Source: Nansenia antarctica (Eukaryota; Chordata; Actinopteri; Argentiniformes; Microstomatidae). From it: a stretch of DNA of 64,000 bases. Below are positions 1-9,806 of this stretch, in pieces (positions within the stretch are counted from its first letter, which is position 1; every line of letters starts with the position of its first letter). The stretch spans positions 60,937,742 through 61,001,741 of the forward strand of contig OZ022344.1 of the NCBI GenBank assembly GCA_963989245.1. Reading direction: 5' to 3'. The position numbers and the translations under genes are program-made. The notes below the pieces were generated by a model. That model was not told the DNA's origin, did no database searches, and worked only from the letters and a program-made list of their open reading frames with translations.

Positions 1-69
1 TCATTCATACAGGGATCTAGAGACACCTATTGTTATACCAACATGGGAGAGAGAGAGACGGTTGATGAG

Positions 70-72
<3 letters not shown>

Positions 73-112
<40 letters not shown>

Positions 113-186
113 GTGTGTTTGTGTGTGTGTGTATGCATGCATGTGTGTGAGCGAGTGTGTGTGCATGTGCGTGCGTGCGTGCGTGC

Positions 187-220
<34 letters not shown>
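73..220. repeat. (GT)n microsatellite, compound
   Basis: About 147 bases of GT with GCGT, ATGCATGC and GAGC interruptions. All overlapping open frames here are Cys-Val or His-Thr runs and are not genes. Confidence 0.97.
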
Positions 221-222
<2 letters not shown>

Positions 223-223
<1 letters not shown>

Positions 224-745
224 CATGCAATCGCAAGTGGAGGAAGAGAACCCATAAGACGTGTGTGTGTGTTTGCTGGCAGGGTTCTGATTCTCCTGAC
301 CTCCTTCATGGATCACGCGTTTGCAAATCAGCGCCTGTTGACAGCTTGGTCCGGGCTTGATGCTTCCATCCAGATTTGCATCATTTAAAGAAAACCACCT
401 GACTGCAAAAAAACATAAATTCAGATTAAACATTCATACAGCCTGTGCTCCGCTAGCCCCATACTTCATGGTATTACACCCACATTCGCCCCTGGGAGAG
501 ACAGACAAGAACACTGGAAGTGGAGGAAAACAGAAAGGAATTAGCAAGGTAGAAGTTTGAACGTGGGAGGTAATGAAATCGACGGTGATATTGAGTTTGA
601 ACAAAAAACTAATTAGTTACTGCAGGGATCTTAATCAAATCAAATTAAAATGTTCATACACAGATGCAACGCAATGCAGTTCAGTGGAATATGAGTAAAA
701 ACTTTTTAAAAACAATGAGACAAAACACAAGATGATAATAATTAT
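223..745. other. unique sequence, no gene seen
   Basis: A short GT run lies at about 261-272. The rest is AT-rich with no recognisable coding, RNA or mobile signature. Confidence 0.6.
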
Positions 746-747
746 AA

Positions 748-797
748 CAGTCGTGGGAGGTTATAACAGTCATGGGAGGTTATAACAGTCATGGGAG
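748..797 (+). repeat. 19-bp minisatellite, first block
   Basis: Between two and three copies of a unit reading GGTTATAACAGTCATGGGA. The same unit forms the much longer array at 1599-2033, so the two blocks are probably one array split by the DNA between them. Confidence 0.9.
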
Positions 798-980
798 TAA
801 GTAAGTAAGTAAGTAAAGCTTTATTTATATAGCACCTTTCATACAAGAAATGCAGCTCAAAGTGCTTTACAACAGGAATAAGAACATTAAGTGAAAAAAT
901 AATAATATATATATACAAAAACATTTACATGCATAGAATGAATATAAAAGCAGGGGAAAACAGTAAAAAGAAAAGGTAAA
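798..980 (+). mobile_element. dispersed teleost repeat fragment (TTTATATAGCACCTTTCA type)
   Basis: After (GTAA)n comes a stretch containing TTTATATAGCACCTTTCATA and then CTCAAAGTGCTTTACA. This pairing is a very common dispersed motif in fish and other animal genomes and usually marks the end of a retroelement or of a derived repeat. I cannot name the family. It runs into an A-rich stretch at 895-980. Confidence 0.6.
938..980 (+). repeat. direct repeat, copy 1 of 2
   Basis: About 43 bases beginning GAATATAAAAGCAGGGGAAA are repeated, nearly unchanged, at 1519-1561. The pair brackets the block that contains the 19-bp and 11-bp arrays. Confidence 0.9.
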
Positions 981-1035
981 GGTCAGTCTTTCTGTACTTC
1001 CCATTGGTTTTCACCACAAACATCAGTTTTTGGAA

Positions 1036-1090
1036 AAGGTCTGTCTCAGTCTCTGTGTACGTTCTCAGTCTCTGTGTACGTTCTCAGTCA
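1036..1090 (+). repeat. short tandem repeat with CTCTGTGTACGTTCTCAGT unit
   Basis: Two to three 19-base units. The same unit returns at 1377-1425 on the far side of the 11-bp array. Confidence 0.9.
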
Positions 1091-1190
1091 AGGAAATTAC
1101 CCACAAACTATCCTAGCTTGTCTTGCCGGATCGTTGTGGCTAGTACCATTTGTTCTTACAAGATGCACTTTTTGGGGGGGAACACAGACA

Positions 1191-1376
1191 CACGTCAACC
1201 ACTAGTCAACCACTAGTCAATCACTAGTCAATCACTAGGCAATCACTAGTCAATCACATGTCAATCACTAGTCAATCACATGTCAATCACCAGTCAATCA
1301 CCAGTCAATCACCAGTCAACCACCAGTCAATCACTAGTCAACCACTAGTCAACCACTAGTCAACCACCAGTCAATC
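1191..1376 (+). repeat. 11-bp minisatellite (CAATCACTAGT)n
   Basis: About 16 copies of CAATCACTAGT with variants CAACCACTAGT, CAATCACATGT and CAATCACCAGT. The variants are clustered, which suggests local unit amplification. Confidence 0.95.
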
Positions 1377-1425
1377 AGTCTCTGTGTACGTTCCCAGTCT
1401 CTGTGTACGTTCTCAGTCTCTGCTA
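1377..1425 (+). repeat. short tandem repeat, second block of the 19-bp CTCTGTGTACGTT unit
   Basis: Same unit as at 1036-1090, so the 11-bp array is framed by it. Confidence 0.88.
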
Positions 1426-1518
1426 GACCTTGCACCAAAAATCCAGCTACACAGTCAGTATCAACATTACAGTTTCTTTCTTTTGCACACCTCTTTCAAC
1501 TAGTGAGTCTGTGTACGT

Positions 1519-1561
1519 GAATATAAGAGCAGGGGAAAACAGTAAAAAGAAAAGGTAAAGA
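1519..1561 (+). repeat. direct repeat, copy 2 of 2
   Basis: Matches 938-980 almost base for base, with AAGAGC for AAAAGC. Confidence 0.9.
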
Positions 1562-1598
1562 AAATACAAGAAAAATTATTTCAAAAAAAGAAAAAAAG

Positions 1599-2033
1599 GG
1601 AGGTTATAACACATGTAACAGTCGTGGGAGGTTATAACAGTCATGGGAGGTTATAACAGTCATGGGAGGTTATAACAGTCATGGGAGGTTATAACACATG
1701 TAACAGTCGTGGGAGGTTATAACACATGTAACAGTCATGGGAGGTTATAACAGTCGTGGGAGGTTATAACAGTCATGGGAGGTTATAACAGTCATGGGAG
1801 GTTATAACAGTCATGGGAGGTTATAACACATATAACAGTCATGGGAGGTTATAACACATGTAACAGTCATGGGAGGTTATAACAGTCGTGGGAGGTTATA
1901 ACAGTCATGGGAGGTTATAACAGTCATGGAAGGTTATAACAGTCATGGGAGGTTATAACACATGTAACAGTCGTGGGAGGTTATAACAGTCATGGGAGGT
2001 TATAACAGTTGTGGGAGGTTATAACACGTGTTA
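1599..2033 (+). repeat. 19/28-bp minisatellite
   Basis: About 20 units. Two unit lengths alternate: a 19-base unit GGTTATAACAGTCATGGGA and a 28-base unit carrying an extra ACACATGTA segment. CAT/CGT variants occur irregularly. There is no coding potential. Confidence 0.96.
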
Positions 2034-3508
2034 ATAATAATAATACAAAAGAATAAACTGATGACTAAAAGCAAACTAATTAACAGCAAAGATAAAACGT
2101 TATGTTTTAATGTTTTAGGATCCTCAGGTATATGTGACACGATCTGGTGAAAAAGTCTACGTGTCTGCAATTCTCAGATCATGCAAATTACCAAAAAGAT
2201 AACTGGAGAAATTAGCAACTGTGATTCCGCTGGCAGAAGGATGAAATGGATGCCATTGTGTAAAAGAAATCGATGTATTTCCTCTCACGTATTATATATG
2301 AAGAGTTCCCAGGAGTGCCCACCAAAACATGTACATGCACACTGAACATATCTTAACTGTACATATATTCACCCTTGTCCTGTACATATCACACTGTATC
2401 ACATATCATATTGATATTCATGCAAATATATTAACTTTTTATATTCATTGCACGTATAGTGACTTTATATGAATTTACTTATGCTCACTGTAACACCGTA
2501 GCCTATGCTGTCCCACCATGCAATGTCTGTACATTCATGGCTTTTGCACTATGCACTGTATCTGGATCTGTAATTATTAAACAATACTTGCATATTATGA
2601 AATGTATTCTCATAAATAATAAGGTGAACAAGAGGACAAATTACATTTAAACTGATTTGATGCCTCAGTCGGGCAGATACCAGCACAAACTACCAGTTTA
2701 ATATATTGTTATCACTTGTTCGTTGCGCAGAAATGTTGTTCAGAATTTCACTCTCTGTCTGGGATTTGCCGTCATTGTCGTCATGCAGTCAGTATAGATA
2801 CAAATTAATCTTTATTTATAGGCAGCTATGGGCATTAAAAGGGTGGGACAAGACTCTTGTTCATGTGTGCAAAATGTAGAGTTGATTGTGATTTATAAAG
2901 GGAAATAGGCGTAGGACATGCGTGCACACTGTGTTATGAATCAGAATCTTAGTCTGCGTAAACATTTTCTTGCTTGTCTACGAACACAAGCTTTTTACGC
3001 CAGTTCTACGCAAAGCATTATACATGAGGCCCCAGGTGACTATTGGCAAGAATGGTACTGTATTATCTTGCCTTGATAGCTACTGTAGTGGTAAAGGGGA
3101 ACATAGAGACACACCACCGAACCAGATAACCACCGCACTCTGACCCTTCCTGGCCTGCTCTCTTCCCCCAGAGGAGGTGCATCAGGCCAGGCAGGTAGAG
3201 TAAGGACACTGGGGGTCTGGGGGCTGGAGCACCACGGGGGAAACAAGCAGGATGACCGAGTGTGTTAGCTGCTTCACACAAGGGGGGGGGCAGGCCACCA
3301 GGCCACCGGGTCATCGGGCGACAATTGTGTGATGTGTGATTAGGAGCGGGAAACCAGGTGATCTATGGCCAGTCCAATCAGACCGGATTGGGGGTCAGGG
3401 CTCAAACACCCCCTCTACTCCCCTCCCCTCCCCTCAACAGACCCATATCAAACACCCCTCCTATCAGCGAAGAGCCAGAGGAGATGCATGACCTTCACAC
3501 AGTCACAG
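2034..3508. other. unique sequence, no gene seen
   Basis: AT-rich to about 3000, then a GC-richer stretch to 3480. The segment around 2900-3035, with TTTACGCC, TCTACGCA and TACATGAGGCCCCAGG, resembles the end of a dispersed fish repeat, but I cannot place a partner end. Open frames at 3040-3314 show no family resemblance. Confidence 0.5.
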
Positions 3509-3547
<39 letters not shown>

Positions 3548-3566
3548 GACAGACAGACAGACAGAG
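3509..3566. repeat. (AC)n-(AGAC)n microsatellite
   Basis: About 34 bases of AC followed by six AGAC units. Confidence 0.96.
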
Positions 3567-3629
3567 GGAGGCTTTACACTGAGCCGGATGACTCTCTCAA
3601 TTTGAGCTTTATAGACTAAAGTAGATTCT

Positions 3630-5012
3630 CTAACACAGACCACACTAACACACACCTCTAACACACACCACACTAACACACACCTCTAACACACCACACT
3701 AACACACACCTCTAACACACACCACACTAACACACACCTCTAACACACCACACTAACACACACCTCTAACACACACCTCTAACACACACCTCTAACACAC
3801 ACCTCTAACACACACCTCTAACACACCACACTAACACACACCTCTAACACACACCTCTAACACACACCTCTAACACACACCTCTAACACACCACACTAAC
3901 ACACACCACACTAACACACACCTCTAACACACACCACACTAACACACACCTCTAACACACCACACTAACACACACCTCTAACACACACCTCTAACACACA
4001 CCTCTAACACACACCTCTAACACACCACACTAACACACACCACACTAACACACACCTCTAACACACACCACACTAACACACACCTCTAACACACCACACT
4101 AACACACACCACACTAACACACACCTCTAACACACCACACTAACACACACCTCTAACACACCACACTAACACACACCACACTAACACACACCTCTAACAC
4201 ACCACACTAACACACACCACACTAACACACACCACACTAACACAAACACCTCTAACACACACCTCTAACACACCACACTAACACACACCACACTAACACA
4301 CACCTCTAACACACCACACTAACACACACCTCTAACACACACCTCTAACACACCACACTAACACACACCACACTAACACACACCTCTAACACACACCACA
4401 CTAACACACACCTCTAACACACCACACTAACACACACCTCTAACACACACCTCTAACACACACCTCTAACACACCACACTAACACACACCTCTAACACAC
4501 CACACTAACACACACCACACTAACACACACCTCTAACACACCACACTAACACACACCACACTAACACACACCACACTAACACAAACACCTCTAACACACA
4601 CCTCTAACACACCACACTAACACACACCACACTAACACACACCTCTAACACACCACACTAACACACACCTCTAACACACACCTCTAACACACCACACTAA
4701 CACACACCACACTAACACACACCTCTAACACACCACACTAACACACACCTCTAACACACACCTCTAACACACCACACTAACACACACCACAATAACACAC
4801 ACCTCTAACACACCACACTAACACACACCACACTAACACAAACACCTCTAACACACACCTCTAACACACACCTCTAACACACACCTCTAACACACCACAC
4901 TAACACACACCTCTAACACACCACACTAACACACACCTCTAACACACCACACTAACACACACCACACTAACACACACCTCTAACACACCACACTAACACA
5001 AACACTTACACA
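3630..5012 (+). repeat. CA-rich satellite with higher-order structure
   Basis: About 1.38 kb built from two subunits of roughly 13-15 bases, CTCTAACACACAC and CACACTAACACACAC, in a non-random order. A rare marker variant, CACAAACACC, recurs near 4241, 4580 and 4837, and as CACAAACACT at 4997. Extended unit order is shared after the first two markers, a spacing of about 339 bases. The pattern indicates amplification of multi-unit blocks. Confidence 0.93.
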
Positions 5013-5263
5013 ATGTCGAATGCTCTAGTAAACACTTACACAATGTCATCATAACCTTACTCTAGAAATAGCAAACTCATCCTGATTAACAAACTGATGA
5101 GTATGAACATCACAACTGCGTGCTGCTGATCCTGGTGATTATTAATAAAATGAACATTATAACTACATCTGTGTTTACACAGATCTCTCTGAGTAGGCCT
5201 ACTAAACGGGCTGTCACTCAACAGGCATTTGGAGAAGCTAACGAGATCATTTGGGGATGTGCT

Positions 5264-6050
5264 TTACTCCTGAATAAGAGTTTCAAGGTCTGGGGTGATG
5301 GTAGACAGAGCTACTCTCAGATCATGCTCAGGGTCCAACCTGTTCCTCTGCTTTGACTTGAGCTGGACCAAAGTTGAGAAGCCACTTTTGCACAGATAGG
5401 TAGTGCTGAATGGTAGGAGGACTTTGACTGCATGAGTCGCGAGGGGCGGATACTCTCCCACCATATCGTCACACCAGAACGCTTGCCTCATTGAATTTCC
5501 TTTCCAGCGTCTGATCACATGACAGCTCCACCAGCTGATTCTCATCATTGCTCAGCAACGTGACGCTTTCCTCGTCAAAGGGGTCACGTATCCAGTGATC
5601 GTCTCCATGTTTCTCCGGGGGAAGTAGTCGTGAAACCGAGCTTGCAGTTTAGTGAGATGCGCCGTGAGAATTCTTTTCAGGGACATTTTTGCCCTTGAAT
5701 AGACACGTTGAATGTGTTGAGGTGCTCGAACACATCAGCAATATATGCAGCTCGTGCAAGCCAGATTTTATCGTCAAACAGCTCAGTATAAGGTGAGTTA
5801 TTCTCTGAAAGGAAGTCTGCGATTTCTGTTCTAAGTTCGTAAAAGCCTGACAACACCTTTCCCCTCAATAGCCAGCGAACTTCTGAGTGATACAACACCT
5901 ATATGTGCTCAGAGCCACACACTGGGGTGTCACTCCCTTTTTATTGTCAATGTACGTAAATCCATATTTTACATACTCTTGGTCATATTTGCGGTTCACC
6001 ATATTTAGCTGCTGCTCGAATGACAGGTGAAAGTTCACGTCGTCAATCAA
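5264..6050 (-). pseudogene. hAT-superfamily transposase pseudogene (ZBED5/SCAND3-like), internally deleted
   Basis: Fragments of one transposase-like protein lie in order on the minus strand in changing frames. The N-terminal piece, at about 6000-5915, reads KYDQEYVKYGFTY then PQCV, as at the start of the BED-finger region in ZBED5/SCAND3/FAM200-type proteins. It jumps directly to YHSEVRWLLRGKVL and LARAAYIADVFEHLN at about 5897-5690, so most of the finger and the first half of the catalytic core are missing. Then come AHLTKLQARFHDYF near 5640, RDPFDEES and LVELSCDQTLERKF near 5590-5500. The hAT C-terminal dimerisation block follows: LPFSTTYLCKSGFSTL at about 5416-5369 and RNRLDPEHDLRVALS at about 5347-5303, with a stop after LIQE. 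At least four frame changes are needed (near 5910, 5688, 5610 and 5495). Family proteins are usually about 600 residues; about 260 codons remain. No convincing terminal inverted repeats were found. It cannot encode an active enzyme. Confidence 0.9.
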
Positions 6051-6455
6051 ATTTCAACGTGTCCACGGCAACGACTAGCCGACTGCACGTCCTTCACGCA
6101 CGTCTGTCAAAATCAAAGTCTGACATCAGAAAGCTAAGCACTAGTTTGGGCTTTTCTAGTGTTAAAATAGGAGTTGTTTCGTTTTTTTACCACACACTTT
6201 GCGACCGATTCAGTCTGCTGATTGAGAAGACTCATACATCATAGAGGCCTATTGAATACATAGTGTACATTCCATATTAGATATTGTTATATATATTACA
6301 TGATGGTTGCATCTTTCAACAATACAGTATGGTCTGATTTCTCTGAAGCATTCCAGATATCTTGGCATGCTGATGCTGTATCGATGGAGGATCAAACTGT
6401 TGAAGCCTGGCTTCAGAACGCTATAGGACACGGTGCTGCTGTAGACACGGACAAG
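6051..6455. other. unique sequence upstream of the hAT remnant
   Basis: The 6051-6240 part may be the 5' end of the same transposon, but I see no clear domain in it. Nothing else is supportable. Confidence 0.4.
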
Positions 6456-6670
6456 GACACACACACACACACACGCACACACACGCACACGCACGCACGC
6501 ACAAACACACACACACACACACACACGCACACACACACGCGCACACACGCACACATGCACACACGCACGCACAAACACACAGAGACATGAAAACACACAC
6601 AAAAAACACACATAAAAATGAATAATAGACACACACCCACACACACACACACACACATATTCAGGTAAGG

Positions 6671-6721
<51 letters not shown>
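6456..6721. repeat. (AC)n microsatellite cluster
   Basis: Three AC runs (6456-6582, 6629-6657, 6672-6721) with GCAC and AAAC interruptions, separated by short A-rich linkers. Confidence 0.96.
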
Positions 6722-6725
<4 letters not shown>

Positions 6726-7279
6726 ACATATAACATAAAAATTAAAGTAAAAAACGAACCCAGACATGCTTTATTTATTATTGTGGCCCTGAGAGCAGGT
6801 GGACATAATGGAAAAAGAAATGTGTTGGCCTAGATAGAGAGAGTACAGGGGAGGGGTGGTCTGAACCAACTAGCCCCCGTAGGAGAGAGACTCCCACTTC
6901 ACAGCTGGAAAAACAAAGTGTAAGACGTTCTGTGAGCCACACATAACACAATATAACACATTATAACACATTATAACACATTATAAGGCATTATGTACAT
7001 GTAGCCATGCTCAGTACGATGCCTTATAATGCAGTAATACATCATCATGTGTTATGTCTTGCTCTAAATTATAGCAGTTTTATGCCTAGTGATGTTGTTA
7101 TGTTCGGGATTCTTCAACTAACAGAAACTGGTTGATACAATGTTTTTATATATCGGTTTTCAAAATATGTTTTCTTTTACATCTGTATTCACTCAAAGTA
7201 TTGTCAGGGGCGTGAAAACCAGAAGGACAGTTAGCACACGCTTCCTCTAGCTGGGATTTATGACAGACGGAAGCTTCCT
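6722..7279. other. unique sequence, no gene seen
   Basis: Contains a short tandem of ACATTATAAC at about 6950-6985 and nothing else recognisable. Confidence 0.55.
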
Positions 7280-7417
<138 letters not shown>

Positions 7418-7765
7418 GACATTGAAATAAACTCCCCATGATGACATGTTTACTGAGATGACCAACATGAACGAAGTCTAGACCTGCAGCACAGATGAAT
7501 AGGAGGATCGTGACCAGCATCTCTGACTATCTGGGGTAACGCTGGATCAAAAACTAAAGGGGTGAAAAAGCTGGGCAAATATAAGAAATGACATGTTAGT
7601 CAGTCAACATTATGGGCTGGTTTTCCAGATCTTATGGATAAGAAATAAAAGGTCCAGGTCCATGGTACTGTTGTCAACCATGACTGTGTTCTAATAGAGA
7701 TTTGAATGTGATTTAACAATATTCACTGTCTCATTGTTCATTTACTTAAGTAAAAAAATTAATAT

Positions 7766-7768
<3 letters not shown>
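7418..7768. other. unique AT-rich sequence, no gene seen
   Basis: No coding, RNA or repeat signature recognised. Confidence 0.55.
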
Positions 7769-7769
<1 letters not shown>

Positions 7770-7833
<64 letters not shown>

Positions 7834-7839
7834 GGGGGG
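7770..7839 (+). repeat. (GA)n followed by a 17-base G run
   Basis: About 26 GA units end in G17, which abuts the head of the SINE that follows. Confidence 0.95.
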
Positions 7840-8096
7840 CGGCTGTGGCTCAGGAGGTAGTGCTGGCGTCTAATGATCGCAAAGTTGGCGGCTCTGCGGT
7901 TCGATCCCCGGCTGGCCACGTGTCAAGGTGTCCTTGGGCAAGACACTGAACCCCAAATTGCTCCCAATGAGCGGGCCGGCGCCTTGCATGGTAGATTGAC
8001 ACCATCGGTGTGTGAATGTGTGTGTGAATGGGCGGAGAGAGGCCATTGTAAAGCGTTCTGGAATAAGCCGCTATATAAGTGCAGTCCATTTACCAG
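7838..8096 (+). mobile_element. tRNA-derived SINE, copy 1
   Basis: The head carries a pol III A box-like TGGCTCAGGAGG at 7846-7857 and a B box GGTTCGATCCC at 7898-7908, about 40 bases apart as in tRNA genes. The body contains GTGTCCTTGGGCAAGACACT and the 3' part AAAGCGTTCTGG and CTATATAAGTGCAGTCCATT, arrangements typical of abundant teleost SINEs. It is not a functional tRNA gene, because the cloverleaf is not intact and the unit continues 180 bases past the B box. A diverged relative lies at 20365-20571. Confidence 0.87.
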
Positions 8097-8098
8097 AG

Positions 8099-8160
8099 GG
8101 GGAGAAAGAGAGAGAGAGAGATAGATAAAGAAAGAGAGAGAGAGAGAGAGATAGAGAGGA
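8099..8160 (+). repeat. (GA)n tract
   Basis: Imperfect GA with GATA breaks, directly 3' of the SINE. With the GA tract at 7770 it brackets the insertion. Confidence 0.9.
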
Positions 8161-8289
8161 GGCGCTATAATATAATTTGTGTTCGGTACCTGCAGCTCAT
8201 CCTGTTTGTGTTCATTTAAATACACGCTGCTGAGTTGATGTGTGATTACCATGCTAAGTCAGGTCCCCCCCCCGGTAACTGCTCCCTGC

Positions 8290-8325
<36 letters not shown>

Positions 8326-8331
8326 TGTGTA
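8290..8331. repeat. (GT)n microsatellite
   Basis: About 40 bases of GT with one TATG break. Confidence 0.95.
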
Positions 8332-8393
8332 TCTTGTTGTTTTATCAACAACACGGTGTCCTGACTGCCATTCTGCAGGCACAGCACATCGCC

Positions 8394-8417
8394 ACCCCCC
8401 CCCCCCCCGCCCCCCCT
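8394..8417. repeat. poly-C run
   Basis: C run broken by one G. Its complement is G-quadruplex prone. Confidence 0.9.
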
Positions 8418-8629
8418 TAACAAACCTAATTGTGCTTACTGCTCAGACACAGTGTCAGGAGATGATAGCTGATTCAACAGGCGATTGAATTCTCCTCCTC
8501 TCTCCACTGTGAGTCCTCCTCACCTGACGCTGTTTTTGCTCACAAATTAGCCCTGAACGATGACAACTCCATCCACCAGCCCGGCCCAGCCACCCCCCCC
8601 ACCCACACACACACAGCACACCAGGCACT

Positions 8630-8653
8630 AACAACAACAACAACAACAACAAT
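8630..8653. repeat. (AAC)n microsatellite
   Basis: About eight ACA units. Confidence 0.9.
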
Positions 8654-8926
8654 AACTACAGCAATTTCCAAGGTCTAAAACACTTACATACATACACTGG
8701 AGAACCCCTGTAGATTCTAAACAATAGGCCTACATAGTTCACGCCCCTAGAGTAATTAAATATTGATCTGTTTCCCTGCGAACTTTTTCCGACATCCATC
8801 TTCCACAGTCAGAGAGCGTTTGTGTGATTTGATTGCTTCACCTTCAGCAGTCGTCAATACACTCATGGAAGAAGAAGATCAACATACATGGGAAGAACAT
8901 GAGGTGCATGACCGGGTGCACTCTGC
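8654..8926. other. unique sequence, no gene seen
   Basis: No recognisable feature. Confidence 0.5.
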
Positions 8927-8943
8927 ACACACACACGCATGTG

Positions 8944-9011
<68 letters not shown>

Positions 9012-9073
9012 CACGCCTGTAATCTGTCCCCCCCCGACACACACCCTCACACACACCCACAAACACACACACC
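8927..9073. repeat. (AC)n microsatellite, compound
   Basis: AC runs with GCAC, AGAC and CCCC interruptions. Confidence 0.95.
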
Positions 9074-9355
9074 CCCTTCCTCCCGCCCCTTCTCAGTAGC
9101 AGTGAGCTAGTTAGAGTTTGACAGCGTTGAGGAGAGGAGAGGCCTGATCCACTTCTCTGATGTGACGGTTTTGAGGTTTGAATAAACATGGCCGCCCCTC
9201 CCCTCCTCCTCCTCCCCTCGCCGCCGCCCCCCCTAGCACACTCGTCAGGGCGCCGGCCAGCAGAACGTGATGCGATGCCCGGCCATGCGAGTCTGTTGTG
9301 CGCCCGCTGCAGGCCTTTATTGGCCTCATGAATATTTCTCCTCAAAAAACAATCC

Positions 9356-9806
9356 CTCCTCTCTATACTGTATGCCCATCCCTCCATCCCTCCTGCAATC
9401 TCCCTCCCTCCACCTCTCCATCCCTCTATCCCTCCCTCCTTCTCTCCCTACCTCTCCATCCCTCTATCACTCCCTCCTTCCCTCCCTCCACCTCTACATC
9501 GCTCTATCCTTCTCTCCATCCCTCCTGCAATACCCCCTCCCTCCCTCCACCCCTCCACCTCTCCATCTCTCCCTCCATGACTCCACCCCTCCATCCTTCT
9601 CTCCATCCCTCCTGTAATCCCCCTCTCTCCCTCCCTCCCTCCACCTCTCCATCCCTCTATCCTTCTCTCCATCTCTCCATCCCTCTATCCTTCTCTCCAC
9701 CTCTCCATCCCTCTATCCTTCTCTCCATCTCTCCATCCCTCTATCCTTCTCTCCACCTTTCCATCCCTCTATCCTTCTCTCCATCTCTCCATCCCTCCAT
9801 CTCATC
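9356..9806 (+). repeat. polypyrimidine tandem array (CTCCATCCCTCTATC units)
   Basis: About 450 bases almost entirely C and T with regularly spaced single A residues. Later units alternate CTCTCCATCTCTCCATCC with CTCTATCCTTCTCTCC. The two serine/proline/leucine-rich open frames over it (9267-9617, 9298-9852) and the minus-strand Arg/Gly/Glu frames are products of composition. Confidence 0.93.

Noticed and set aside
2900..3035. Named DNA transposon end (TACATGAGGCCCCAGG region)
   Set aside because: It resembles a widespread fish repeat terminus, but no opposite end or target duplication was found.
7846..7908. Functional tRNA gene at the A and B box-like sequences (also 20371-20439, 27330-27384, 52840-52902)
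   Set aside because: No intact cloverleaf or acceptor stem. Each continues into SINE body and tail sequence.
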